Below the pieces are notes generated by a model that was not told the origin of the DNA, searched no databases, and was given only the letters and a program-made list of their open reading frames with translations. A stretch of 64,000 nucleotides of DNA, from assembly GCA_964057225.1 (NCBI GenBank), contig OZ059900.1, positions 14,461,638 to 14,525,637 on the forward strand. The letters run 5' to 3'. Positions within the stretch are counted from its first letter, which is position 1; the number at the start of each line of letters is the position of its first letter. The stretch is from Auanema rhodensis (Eukaryota; Nematoda; Chromadorea; Rhabditida; Rhabditidae). Positions 10,401-18,270 of the stretch are shown here, piece after piece. Made by a program: the position numbers and the translations under genes.

Positions 10401-10682
10401 AATAGGTTTAATGTTTGGGATAATTTTCTTTTCTAAGGTGTTTCTTTCGACTATGTCTGTTTTTTGTTTCTTCGTTTTTTCATGTGATTTGGGATTGGTG
10501 AATTGTTTTTGAATGCCGCGATGTCTTGGGGTATGTATTACCATTGACTTTGTTTTAATGCTTAACTTCGCTTGTTTTGCAGAGGGGGGAGAATATGTTG
10601 CGGGCGGTTGTCTTTTTCTTCTTATAATATTTGAAGTGGCAGCAGGGTCCAGCGGAGGTTTTGGACCAGTATTGGGCAGCAT
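1482..10682 (-). CDS. Gypsy-1 Gag-Env-Pol polyprotein (gag, gB-like glycoprotein, protease, RT, RNase H, integrase)
   Basis: An uninterrupted frame of about 3066 codons from Met 10682; it is open up to Met 10727, but a conserved splice acceptor lies between. Order by residue: Pro/Ser-rich N-terminus; capsid-like Gag about 230-390; Arg/Asn/Tyr/Gln-rich nucleocapsid about 435-545 with no CCHC knuckle; signal peptide about 565-588; Cys-rich ectodomain; basic cleavage site (RSRR) near 842; Thr-rich mucin-like stretch about 1127-1222; segment resembling herpesvirus gB domain III about 1331-1379 (TWW, INP, RR, ISA, then C-x-P); transmembrane helix about 1560-1595; retropepsin DTGA at 1692; RT with YLDD at 2129-2132; RNase H about 2270-2350; integrase zinc domain about 2501-2541 and DD35E triad D2569, D2629, E2665; integrase C-terminal fold about 2795-2831; then a 230-residue tail with two Glu-rich runs. 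All catalytic motifs are present. Usual Gypsy order puts env last, so this arrangement is odd. How Env is released (proteolysis or a spliced mRNA) is not visible. Confidence 0.93.
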   Translation of the reverse strand: MLPNTGPKPPLDPAATSNIIRRKRQPPATYSPPSAKQAKLSIKTKSMVIHTPRHRGIQKQFTNPKSHEKTKKQKTDIVERNTLEKKIIPNIKPIPKNIASKGNPQNPPTNTIPNTINPINPLIATPRRSNTPTTQKSPTPALSSTTPAVSSSPPLRNSPSSIDHSTSGHSLSPSLPSQTNQANTFVAENKRINPRMDPMDEGAPLTQTSGRAPVPTPTIIPQPAAIPSAIRDIKAPRYDGKTPFNRYLLYLDEHFNATRTTMPERLQSIQLLLEDDRAREAYRKLTTEDKRLGWDHVKKRLSEMITPKKQRERAMHRLHGLKQLPTESVQSFATRCSNEAYSAMDMNNESELNMLRSTFTWGLRPEISEHVSRLDPPNFEEAYEMALREELFIQNRPPSFVNNMEKSFNNLNIRDSKDNNQYQRNESKEFKGTKPMYNGNGKPHNRYPDRYNNQYRPHQHQYRNHNSRFSQNKGSRQNYFDRSRNRSQERPYYRNRDQNYSGHNNRRQSNNHEQYPSQYNRSQYNNYRSRPRSTSNGPERYRERTQSPGVRFQVNNVTENEVPNNKRKSTPFLPLFITIIALIINTCSAETTYQLCTGNRGGIYVEPPSPTACRFIAPTNNHIQKTTAELFIQNLQPKEWEAWKCAIETYQLCIHDVFFIRETNVSLAKVSPTTLQECSSAIKERIFNGTNLQREAPGLYGTPFPHTTITNGIWKQECEQRTRFIAERGHMTSLQDNTVLSDIFINDNGCTSDKGQCLTNNALIIWTPPSEKHSCSYTSLGSHEVFISEDTILIPGIQSAFILNNKTPEKEASSCLQKDIFTTNSGTLISFNSTSSLGRSRRHAITEYPKGFLTVHQYPSLRYSASKTGTILLYTTYIQRKRLDIHYNLNNITNMLPKYIAIFKYLGINFDVIKNRLIWHKYEDVNIAILHALGEAEIREATKIAIDNLSYKELTHKLSKRITIKDFKKILPTKTGDYYEIAKEIAYSLAEIPTTLATGETTPSLEEYLYQLMPPRKPRLTKTRNDLELYEQLAQAKIILNAINNPKKLHSKEEYEAEMKKWIKYEKELNLPPLQLPNYTVIFDGDDIFYGFRKRNPTNYSITQEDSEKFYNHYLPLISTPGTRPFATTIRSTSTPLQTTTTTTTTTPKPTTIRNVITSTITPKTHISTTTRPKPTIPTSSSTTTTTTTTTTTTSTTARPRSTTTTTPTTTTTIFTTHRPTQSFSTPQSTFNITTNPITITSSQEYNRKESLTKSPPPRTTKRSITTTRSTPEEISSHIGKKAHVDYLKAKNDIVQKWNEHLHQQETQSHLQYATTNLEDDIIRTFTTNRNNICHVQNKQLLTWWAILQINPTIGMRTMLRRQDISARFINDKLIYVMPCTPIQITKTYRDHKVNSTCFLETPVETEHHGQLFILPGTRDLTPMAHAIPCGFTIKDPWKENDQWTNNNQSINVTSPAYIDELGSINLEHIKFNGSNIFNNLTESTFPMALAISYGSSLATLQATLPGRIKPVIKQRLIPNMNPVTLTAGAASSLLLSYEHTKEAITWKMFDFLSPIWEKIQTWTLRVLAIIGSIIITIGIITLATWIIKIYACSSRIPINNVKWEAEYLQPLSTENTRTETSHPSPSAPYVDNHHNSCQLTLYDPSAPIPEHIYEAYFPTSMKKENINYIGGSQLPFVPISIHNHIFKALWDTGASASYMRESTFKQLPAATMVLKQTTAIVANKSKFSFMGYTRILITIGTTETEHKFYVAEDNYCPAPVLLGIDFMEALHQQGIYTSLRPLDKTIVIGTTHVPLARETSPWEHQTTKAYVVSLENKTLRPGETRTLTLEVHDPESYEQAFLDCKKPGNKLSFTPTIFTPTGYGVQIYATNICKQPLEIQMNQEIGIAEAIPKDNQEKYEGQYIPPEARWEEQLPYFPDNFINELDLSEACFSQIEQQQLKEIILLHKQAFLNEDRNIGLFLGPIEHSIPIMPGKTPSFKITYRIPLSQQEEVEKQIEEMLQQRIIEPSNSMTTSPVILVKKKDKTYRFVTDFRALNAITQKQVYVISNIQDILDLAAGARIFSNFDLVSGFFQIPLKKEDRHLTAFTTTSGTYQYCRMPMGLCGSPHTFQNAVRYLQSMVKCKLFVYLDDLLLISESTTAHLKDIEEVLEAVTQIGFKIKLKKCAFARKEVKFLGYIVGQEGIKPDPHKIKAIQDYPQPKSTTGVRAFMGVVNYFRRFIKNAAGIATPLYNLTRKDTPFKWTEEEEIAFNTLKKTLTQAPVLQAPIPKRPYVIESDGSMIAVGAVLLQAKDDQEPLHPIAFASRKLNKAERNYPPIEVEALALTFAVKQFRTYILGTATKIITDHRPLTSLMTRKDLIGRLAKFQIVLQEYDIEIIYRPGKLNSVCDALSRYFEDEINEAKPPAKKKNERKTTEDTIHQINTFTIADIRSVQNQSNWIKETMDKIKNNTAGRQLTDRYIVYNDVLYSKPKRSLQVPRTILPREEHIINPIMKKFHEDPTLGAHLGINKTMDSISRRFTWTGMQEDITNYINRCLTCAKRKNNPHEATVEPMKNFPTSTKPWQRVHMDILGPLPRTEQENRYVLSIQDSFSKWIIAIPLIRQTSEEIISAIEKYLFYVFGPPVTIITDNGSNFISNDFTTMCSNFGTTHHTTMPYYKNANGQVERLHRTIEEALTAYVNDEQNDWDKILPKIIFTLNRLPNATTKTSPYECLFGQVARLPIDKNLETPEEQNITDQLKNLRDIQEKVKEKIATNEERMKQKYDQAHRTKERILDIGDRVFVQRANPSNKLQIRRDGPYRIVTIEGNNISITDQDGNIIKAHKNNIRYFPPDDNLISTRNNEEEEEEDQDIANEEEEEEEASWNNLDEWEQTNNTENNNNCYPTGSPDTLAQLLPITGNNRGINEEEIEHNSETPDDLATARRITNSNIQLENESTTIDRIQEDLRQLTPFSQEEGPNQNDIEDNNAKTYEKLRDQFKNENRKELFEDRNKNSPAIKNWNTTLAAALGIGNENSRPYHVKLQPKRKTQDEEIRSNGELELHGKADQSKKQQNKSPTQNKGEQVRNF

Positions 10683-10692
10683 CGTTGGTATC

Positions 10693-10706
10693 CTGTAAGG
10701 AAATTT
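10693..10706 (-). promoter_or_regulatory. Predicted 3' splice acceptor before Gypsy-1 gag
   Basis: AAATTTCCTTACAG on the minus strand, with the exon starting at 10692, ten bases before Met 10682. Gypsy-3 has a matching acceptor (TTTCC..CCAG) at 63477-63490 in the same relation to its gag start, while the flanking leader differs. It could serve cis-splicing of the leader or spliced-leader trans-splicing. It argues against the upstream Met at 10727 as start. Confidence 0.55.
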
Positions 10707-11933
10707 GTTATATCCAACGTGTGCCAAAATAATTTTATATATAGAAAAACGTAAAGAATAATGTTGGGTTTGTGTGCGCGATTCTTATGAAGGTAGCTAG
10801 TCTTGCAAGTAATCTCTTTACCAATATAGCTCGTCCGGGTCTAACACAGGTTTGAAACTAGTGTGCCTTTTCGAAGGGACAAGTTCTATATTGTGAAAAA
10901 GGCATGAAATGAAAGTTAATAGTTCGCCAGTCTTTTGGGACAAGGATACAAAAATAGAATTTTCGCAATCATTTCATTTTCCCAGACCTCATTAACCTAT
11001 CTGAGTCACAGGTATGTCAGCTGCCTTCTGCATCCTGCTCCCTGACTCTATGATGGCGAGACCACTCTTATTATTTGTATCAATGTGGGGCAGATTTTAA
11101 TTCAAAAATTCTCTAATTATTTCATGGGGCGTACGTCTTATCCTGAGTGTCGGCCTCCGCTCGAGTCTCTTGAGTGTCTGGCATTATTCTTAACGAGGGG
11201 GGGGGATGGTTTTTGCGTATGAGTTAAAACTTATTGATTAATTTAATTATTTTTCGTTTTTTCAGGTGCTAAGGTAATCGGAATTTGGATACGCTGCGCC
11301 TAATAAATATTTTTACTGTCGTGTTTAACACGGGATTTCTTGTTTTATGAAATTACGGGGGGGGGGGGGAAGGGGTGGGTTTATGAGAATACAGTGTAGT
11401 AATATAAGAATAATAGTTTTATAAACGAACATAAAGAAAATAATGAAAATATGGTATGATAGGATGATTAAGATAGTATGATAAGATGAAGATTCAGATA
11501 ATATGATAAGATGATTAAGATTGAGAGGTATAGAAGCAATATTCTTTTTTTTTTTTTATTTCTTAATTCTAAATTAATTTTATAAAGAACTTAACTATTT
11601 TTGTTCAAAAAATGTGAAAATAAACTTATAATTCTTAGAAAAGTTAATTATTGAATTTGAATAATTTTCGTATATAGGATTTTGGATAGAGAGAATGATA
11701 AATGATATAAGTACTCTTATGAATAATTGAAAATGATTTATGAGAATATAATGAATGGAAAACTGAGTTTTTTGTAAAGAGTTTTTGGATATAATTTTTA
11801 ATAGAAAAGTTTTTAGAGTTTTTAAGAAAATATTATAAGCTAACTTTTAAGAGAGAGATAAGATTTTTAATTGAATAAGAGATGTAGACGGTAGCGCTTG
11901 AGTTCCTTTACGAGATCCTGTCCAAAAGGAAGG
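10707..11933 (-). other. Gypsy-1 5' leader, noncoding
   Basis: About 1.2 kb between primer-binding site and gag without a convincing gene. It contains G-runs near 11200 and 11357 (plus strand), an AT-rich segment 11400-11880, and blocks shared with the Gypsy-3 leader: GAGACCACTCT at 11058-11068 (63845-63855) and GCGTACGTCTTAT...CCTCCGCTC...GTCTGG.ATT (plus-strand reading) at 11130-11185 (63940-64000). These are candidates for packaging or RNA-structure elements. Confidence 0.6.
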
Positions 11934-11951
11934 ATCTCGGTGGAACCTCCA
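11934..11951 (-). other. Gypsy-1 primer-binding site, tRNA-Gln
   Basis: TGGAGGTTCCACCGAGAT, directly abutting the 5' LTR. From my knowledge of nematode tRNAs, all 18 bases are complementary to the 3' end (including CCA) of a C. elegans-type tRNA-Gln. Confidence 0.8.
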
Positions 11952-12368
11952 CGTTCCATTTAGATTCCCAATGGTTCCAAGTTGAGAGATCCAAACAGAC
12001 TATGAGACGATGAGTATGATTTTAAATATAAGTGTGTAATGTAAGGTGAAATAAGAAACAAAAGATGAAATATATAAAGGTTTATTGTTCGCATTATAAT
12101 ATAATTATACAAAGATTAAAGCTAGAGTTAAGAAAGAGAATATAAAGAAGATAAAGAGAAAGTAAGATAATGAGATAATGAGATGCCTGAGTCTTGAGGA
12201 CTCAGGTTTATATATCCATACAACTCCTACTCAGTTTACACAAATTGTTACAAAGCTTATAAAAAGTGCATCTAGAATATTCTCAGAATTGCTTAAAAAC
12301 TATCTGCATTAGTTTAATAATAGCATCTGCCATGGTCAGCTGCTTTCCTTTGAGATATGTATGTAACA
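11952..12368 (-). repeat. Gypsy-1 5' LTR
   Basis: Same sequence as 23-439. In this copy the TATATAAA lies at 12207-12214 and the 8-bp-stem hairpin (CCTGAGTC / GACTCAGG) at 12186-12206. This copy would drive element transcription. Confidence 0.95.
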
Positions 12369-12663
12369 TAAGATATCTTGATTTATGGCCTACTTTACTC
12401 AAAGAGCTAATTGAAGTTTGGTGTTAAAATGAACAATTGATTAAAGCTGACGTTCCGTTTTTTTTCATCGTAATTGAGATAGAATATTTAAATTAAATAG
12501 AAATGTTTAAAAATTTAGAAAAAAAACACAAGCTCAAATCACTTTTGAAAAAACAGAAAGTTTAAAACAACCTTTTTTCTAAAAATTATCTTTTTTATCC
12601 GACTTTTTGAAAAAAACAAAAATAGCATAACATTCAATAACGATGAATCAGAACAAAAACATT

Positions 12664-12735
12664 CTCCCCGGCCGGGAATTGAACCCGGGTCTCGCATGTG
12701 ACAGACGCGGATACTCACCACTATACTACCGAGGA
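12664..12735 (-). tRNA. tRNA-Asp(GTC), consensus copy, class A
   Basis: 72 nt folding as a full cloverleaf: 7-bp acceptor stem TCCTCGG/CCGGGGA, D arm, anticodon stem CGCGT/ATGCG around CTGTCAC (anticodon GTC), T arm CCGGG/CCCGG, discriminator G typical of tRNA-Asp. Internal A box (TAGTATAGTGG) and B box (GGTTCAATTCC) are present. A T5 Pol III terminator starts 4 nt past the gene (12655-12659). There is no intron and no encoded CCA. This is the consensus used for comparing the other copies. Confidence 0.97.
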
Positions 12736-13101
12736 TTGAATTTGCACTTAGAAACTTTCATTAAGAGTGTGAGTTTGAATTATAGTAGAAGAATGAAACA
12801 CTGTCTCTAACATATCTTGATTCATGGCCTACTTTACTCAAAGAGCTAATTGAAGTTTGGTGTTAAAATGAACAATTGATTAACGCTGACGTTCCGTTTT
12901 TTTTCATCGTAATTGAGATAGAATATTTAAATTAAATAGAAATGTTTAAAAATTTAGAAAAAAACACAAGCTCAAATCATTTTTGAAAAAACAGAAAGTT
13001 TAAAACAACCTTTTTTCTAATAATTATCGTTTTTATCCGACTTTTTGAAAAAAACAAAAATAGCATAACATTCAATAACGATGAATCAGAACAAAAACAT
13101 T

Positions 13102-13173
13102 CTCCCCGGCCGAGAATTGAACCCGGGTCTCGCATGTGACAGACGCGGATACTTACCACTATACTACCGAGGA
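13102..13173 (-). tRNA. tRNA-Asp(GTC), variant copy, class B
   Basis: Two changes from consensus: a T-stem C to T that keeps a G-U pair, and a D-loop G to A. Probably still foldable. Confidence 0.9.
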
Positions 13174-13540
13174 TTGAATTTGCACTTAGAAACTTTCATT
13201 GAGAGTGTGAGTTTGAATTAAAGTAGAAAAATGAAACACTGTCTCTAAGATATCTTGATTTATGGCCTACTTTACTCAAAGAGCTAATTGAAGTTTGGTG
13301 TTAGAATGAACAATTGATTAACGCTGACGTTTCAATTTTTTTCATCGTAATTGAGATAGAACATTTAAATTAAATGGAAATGTTTAAGAATTTAGAAAAA
13401 AAACACAAGCTCAAATCACTTTTGAAAAAACAGAAAGTTTAAAATAACCTTTTTTCTAATAATTATCTTTTTAATTCTACTTTTGGAAGAAAACAAAAAT
13501 AGCATAACATTCAATAACGATGAATCAGAACAAAAACATT

Positions 13541-13612
13541 CTCCCCGGCCGGGAATTGAACCCGGGTCTCGCATGTGACAGACGCGGATACTCACCACTA
13601 TACTACCGAGGA
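13541..13612 (-). tRNA. tRNA-Asp(GTC), class C
   Basis: Gene body equals the consensus. Confidence 0.96.
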
Positions 13613-13979
13613 TTGAATTTGCACTTAGAAACTTTCATTAAGAGTGTGAGTTTGAATTAAAGTAGAAAAATGAAACACTGTCTCTAAGATATCTTGATTT
13701 ATGGCCTACTTTACTCAAAGAGCTAATTGAAGTTTGGTGTTAAAATGAACAATTGATTAAAGCTGACGTTCCGTTTTTTTTCATCGTAATTGAGATAGAA
13801 TATTTAAATTAAATAGAAATGTTTAAAAATTTAGAAAAAAAACACAAGCTCAAATCACTTTTGAAAAAACAGAAAGTTTAAAACAACCTTTTTTCTAAAA
13901 ATTATCTTTTTTATCCGACTTTTTGAAAAAAACAAAAATAGCATAACATTCAATAACGATGAATCAGAACAAAAACATT

Positions 13980-14051
13980 CTCCCCGGCCGGGAATTGAAC
14001 CCGGGTCTCGCATGTGACAGACGCGGATACTCACCACTATACTACCGAGGA
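13980..14051 (-). tRNA. tRNA-Asp(GTC), class A
   Basis: Consensus gene body; whole unit nearly identical to the 12664 unit. Confidence 0.96.
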
Positions 14052-14417
14052 TTGAATTTGCACTTAGAAACTTTCATTAAGAGTGTGAGTTTGAATTATA
14101 GTAGAAGAATGAAACACTGTCTCTAACATATCTTGATTCATGGCCTACTTTACTCAAAGAGCTAATTGAAGTTTGGTGTTAAAATGAACAATTGATTAAC
14201 GCTGACGTTCCGTTTTTTTTCATCGTAATTGAGATAGAATATTTAAATTAAATAGAAATGTTTAAAAATTTAGAAAAAAACACAAGCTCAAATCATTTTT
14301 GAAAAAACAGAAAGTTTAAAACAACCTTTTTTCTAATAATTATCTTTTTTATCCGACTTTTGGAAAGAAACAAAAATAGCATAACATTCAATAACGATGA
14401 ATCAGAACAAAAACATT

Positions 14418-14489
14418 CTCCCCGGCCGGGAATTGAACCCGGGTCTCGCACGTGACAGACGCGGATTCTCACCACTATACTACCGAGGA
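14418..14489 (-). tRNA. tRNA-Asp(GTC), variant copy, class D
   Basis: Two changes: the last anticodon-stem pair becomes U-G (ATGCG to GTGCG), and a D-stem T to A breaks an A-T pair. Possibly decaying. Confidence 0.88.
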
Positions 14490-14856
14490 TTGAATTTGCA
14501 CTTAGAAACTTTCATTAAGAGTGTGAGTTTGAATTATAGTAGAAAAATAAAACACTGTCTCTAACATATCTTGATTCATGGCGTACTTTACTCAAAGAGC
14601 TAATTGAAGTTTGGTGTTAAAATGAACAATTGATTAACGCTGACGTTCCGTTTTTTTTCATCGTAATTGAGATAGAACATTTAAATTAAATGGAAATGTT
14701 TAAAAATTTAGAAAAAAAACACAAGCTCAAATCACTTTTGAAAAAACAGAAAGTTTAAAACAACCTTTTTTCTAAAAATTATCTTTTTTATCCGACTTTT
14801 TGAAAAAAACAAAAATAGCATAACATTCAATAACGATGAATCAGAACAAAAACATT

Positions 14857-14928
14857 CTCCCCGGCCGGGAATTGAACCCGGGTCTCGCATGTGACAGACG
14901 CGGATACTCACCACTATACTACCGAGGA
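14857..14928 (-). tRNA. tRNA-Asp(GTC), class A
   Basis: Consensus gene body. Confidence 0.96.
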
Positions 14929-15294
14929 TTGAATTTGCACTTAGAGACTTTCATTAAGAGTGTGAGTTTGAAATATAGTAGAAAAATGAAACACTGTCTC
15001 TAACATATATTGATTTATGGCCTACTTTACTCAAAGAGCTAATTGAAGTTTGGTTTTAAAATGAACAATTGATTAAAGCTGACGTTCCGTTTTTTTTCAT
15101 CGTAATTGAGATAGAACATTCAAATTAAATAGAAATGTTTAAAACTTTAGAAAAAAACACAAGCTCAAATCACTTTTGAAAAAACAGAAAGTTTAAAACA
15201 ACCTTTTTTCTAATAATTATCGTTTTTATCCGACTTTTTGAAGAAAACAAAAATAGCATAACATTCGATAACGATGAATCAGAACAAAAACATT

Positions 15295-15366
15295 CTCCCC
15301 GGCCGGGAATTGAACCCGGGTCTCGCATGTGACAGACGCGGATACTCACCACTATACTACCGAGGA
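15295..15366 (-). tRNA. tRNA-Asp(GTC), class E
   Basis: Consensus gene body. Confidence 0.96.
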
Positions 15367-15733
15367 TTGAATTTGCACTTAGAAACTTTCATTAAGAGTG
15401 TGAGTTTGAATTAAAGTAGAAAAATGAAACACTGTCTCTAACATATCTTGATTCATGGCCTACTTTACTCAAAGAGCTAATTGAAGTTTGGTGTTAAAAT
15501 GAACAATTGATTAACGCTGACGTTCCGTTTTTTTTCATCGTAATTGAGATAGAACATTTAAATTAAATGGAAATGTTTAAAAATTTAGAAAAAAAACACA
15601 AGCTCAAATCACTTTTGAAAAAACAGAAAGTTTAAAACAACCTTTTTTCTAAAAATTATCTTTTTTATCCGACTTTTTGAAAAAAACAAAAATAGCATAA
15701 CATTCAATAACGATGAATCAGAACAAAAACATT

Positions 15734-15805
15734 CTCCCCGGCCGGGAATTGAACCCGGGTCTCGCATGTGACAGACGCGGATACTCACCACTATACTACC
15801 GAGGA
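15734..15805 (-). tRNA. tRNA-Asp(GTC), class A
   Basis: Consensus gene body. Confidence 0.96.
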
Positions 15806-16172
15806 TTGAATTTGCACTTAGAGACTTTCATTAAGAGTGTGAGTTTGAAATATAGTAGAAAAATGAAACACTGTCTCTAACATATATTGATTTATGGCCT
15901 ACTTTACTCAAAGAGCTAATTGAAGTTTGGTGTTAAAATGAACAATTGATTAACGCTGACGTTCCGTTTTTTTTCATCGTAATTGAGATAGAACATTTAA
16001 ATTAAATGGAAATGTTTAAAAATTTAGAAAAAAAACACAAGCTCAAATCACTTTTGAAAAAACAGAAAGTTTAAAACAACCTTTTTTCTAAAAATTATCT
16101 TTTTTATCCGACTTTTTGAAAAAAACAAAAATAGCATAACATTCAATAACGATGAATCAGAACAAAAACATT

Positions 16173-16244
16173 CTCCCCGGCCGGGAATTGAACCCGGGTC
16201 TCGCATGTGACAGACGCGGATACTCACCACTATACTACCGAGGA
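16173..16244 (-). tRNA. tRNA-Asp(GTC), class A
   Basis: Consensus gene body. Confidence 0.96.
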
Positions 16245-16610
16245 TTGAATTTGCACTTAGAAACTTTCATTAAGAGTGTGAGTTTGAATTATAGTAGAAG
16301 AATGAAACACTGTCTCTAACATATATTGATTTATGGCCTACTTTACTCAAAGAGCTAATTGAAGTTTGGTTTTAAAATGAACAATTGATTAAAGCTGACG
16401 TTCCGTTTTTTTTCATCGTAATTGAGATAGAACATTCAAATTAAATAGAAATGTTTAAAAATTTAGAAAAAAACACAAGCTCAAATCACTTTTGAAAAAA
16501 CAGAAAGTTTAAAACAACCTTTTTTCTAATAATTATCGTTTTTATCCGACTTTTTGAAGAAAACAAAAATAGCATAACATTCGATAACGATGAATCAGAA
16601 CAAAAACATT

Positions 16611-16682
16611 CTCCCCGGCCGGGAATTGAACCCGGGTCTCGCATGTGACAGACGCGGATACTCACCACTATACTACCGAGGA
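16611..16682 (-). tRNA. tRNA-Asp(GTC), class E
   Basis: Consensus gene body. Confidence 0.96.
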
Positions 16683-17049
16683 TTGAATTTGCACTTAGAA
16701 ACTTTCATTAAGAGTGTGAGTTTGAATTAAAGTAGAAAAATGAAACACTGTCTCTAACATATCTTGATTCATGGCCTACTTTACTCAAAGAGCTAATTGA
16801 AGTTTGGTGTTAAAATGAACAATTGATTAACGATGACGTTCCGTTTTTTTTCATCGTAATTGAGATAGAACATTTAAATTAAATGGAAGTGTTTAAAAAT
16901 TTAGAAAAAAAACACAAGCTCAAATCACTTTTGAAAAAACAGAAAGTTTAAAACAACCTTTTTTCTAAAAATTATCTTTTTTATCCGACTTTTTGAAAAA
17001 AACAAAAATAGCATAACATTCAATAACGATGAATCAGAACAAAAACATT

Positions 17050-17121
17050 CTCCCCGGCCGGGAATTGAACCCGGGTCTCGCATGTGACAGACGCGGATAC
17101 TCACCACTATACTACCGAGGA
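17050..17121 (-). tRNA. tRNA-Asp(GTC), class A
   Basis: Consensus gene body; the next unit is split by BEL-2 about 253 bp upstream of this gene. Confidence 0.96.
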
Positions 17122-17378
17122 TTGAATTTGCACTTAGAGACTTTCATTAAGAGTGTGAGTTTGAAATATAGTAGAAAAATGAAACACTGTCTCTAACATA
17201 TATTGATTTATGGCCTACTTTACTCAAAGAGCTAATTGAAGTTTGGTTTTAAAATGAACAATTGATTAAAGCTGACGTTCCGTTTTTTTTCATCGTAATT
17301 GAGATAGAACATTCAAATTAAATAGAAATGTTTAAAAATTTAGAAAAAAACACAAGCTCAAATCACTTTTGAAAAAAC

Positions 17379-18237
17379 TGTTTTGACTGGAGTCCTTTGA
17401 AGTAGGAGAGCGTAAAACAGGCATGGGTGGTTCAGTGGATTTGAAGTGTAGAGAACGAGAACGCTAGGTTACTTGGACAACGATTTATTAAGAGAGAACT
17501 GGTAAAGACAACAGTGACAAAAATAGGAATATAGATGAATACGATACGAAGCAAGAATACAAAGTAAATATGGAGCAGCAGCAACAGCAGAACGACGCTT
17601 GGAGCGGTCGTTGGATCAAGAGGTGAAGAATGGGAAAAGCTGCGAGCTTATATACGAATTCTACCGGGCGATATACAATACATATTAATGATGGCATGAA
17701 GAAATAGAGAAATAATTTACAACAAGAATACGAAATAATATATAATAAATGAAATATAAAATAATCAAGGAATAATAGATACGTGGGCTGAATATTAGAA
17801 TAGAATAGAATATAGAGAGAATACAGCATTTTGCCACAGATTGAATGTGCCTTCTGCTGTAAGTTGTGGGGGCAGGCTAAGTGTAGATGAGTCATGTCTT
17901 ATCCTGTGCGGCATCTCCCAGATTTTGCAGGATGCGCGAGTGGGCGAATGAGTCATGAGCCATTTAGACCTCGATTGCAACTTACAAGATTATTGATTAA
18001 GCTAAACAAATTCTTAAGATTAAAATAGACTATAGGCAATAAGAGAACAAGATTAACATAAAAGGTTAAGATGGATAGATGTGTTTAAGAGACAATAATG
18101 AAGGAACATCTGGTGAGTAATCGGATAAACTTGCATGTGTGTGTGCGGCACGTATGAGTCATAGGTGAATAAAATAGTGGGAATAAAGTGCATCGTTGTC
18201 CAAAAAGAGTATGGGAAAGATGGAGTGCGTTCGCACA
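17379..18237 (-). repeat. BEL-2 3' LTR
   Basis: In the element sense it begins TGTGCG at 18237 and ends AAAACA at 17379. Minus-strand TATATAAG at 17647-17654, AATAAA at 17484-17489. It holds the first copy of the tRNA-Gly-like stretch (17421-17438, plus strand). Confidence 0.95.
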
Positions 18238-18270
18238 CTCCGGCCGCCGAATATGCTATAATAGCATTGT
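18238..18270 (-). promoter_or_regulatory. BEL-2 plus-strand priming region
   Basis: The short gap between the polyprotein stop and the 3' LTR ends CGGCGGCCGGAG before TGTG in the element sense. BEL-3 has a similar GCCGGGAG before its 3' LTR, which supports a polypurine-type primer here. Confidence 0.45.

Larger units (their letters stand above)
23..12368 (-). mobile_element. Gypsy-1: complete Ty3/Gypsy-class retrovirus-like element with gag-env-pol order
   Basis: A 12,346-bp element. Its 417-bp LTRs (23-439 and 11952-12368) look identical by eye. It has a 4-bp target duplication TAAG on both sides, a tRNA-Gln primer-binding site at 11934-11951, one uninterrupted polyprotein frame and a small accessory frame near the 3' LTR. 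LTR ends are TG...CG with an imperfect inverted repeat (TGTT.C / GGAACG). Identical LTRs and an open frame point to a recent insertion. It lies between tRNA-Asp genes, transcribed in the same direction as they are. Confidence 0.95.
12369..17378 (-). repeat. tRNA-Asp tandem array, segment A (11 genes)
   Basis: Head-to-tail units of about 438-439 bp, each with one minus-strand tRNA-Asp gene and an AT-rich spacer. The spacers fall into classes by the sequence 3' of the gene, used in the tRNA entries: A (AAAATTATC, TTTTTGAAAAAAAC in plus-strand reading), B (a class-E-like TATCG spacer ending GAAAAAAAC), C (TTAATTC.AC, TTGGAAGAAAAC), D (TTGGAAAGAAAC), E (TATCG spacer ending GAAGAAAAC, ATTCGATAACG), I (ATAATTATC with an A-like tail), L (AGCAAAACATT), M (CTCATAATTATC), X (extra ATTCAATAAC copy), Y (2-bp shorter). 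The last unit is split by BEL-2, and bases 17374-17378 (AAAAC) are its target duplication. No other gene is seen in the spacers. Confidence 0.97.

Noticed and set aside
12539..12721. Recurring 60-codon open frames (GSIPGRGE...) in nearly every array unit
   Set aside because: They read across the tRNA-Asp gene and its terminator; similarity between copies reflects the tRNA, not a protein.
17488..17895. 135-codon frame in the BEL-2 LTR, duplicated at 26596-27003
   Set aside because: Low-complexity hydrophobic reading of LTR regulatory sequence, overlapping the TATA box and poly(A) region; duplicated only because LTRs are.
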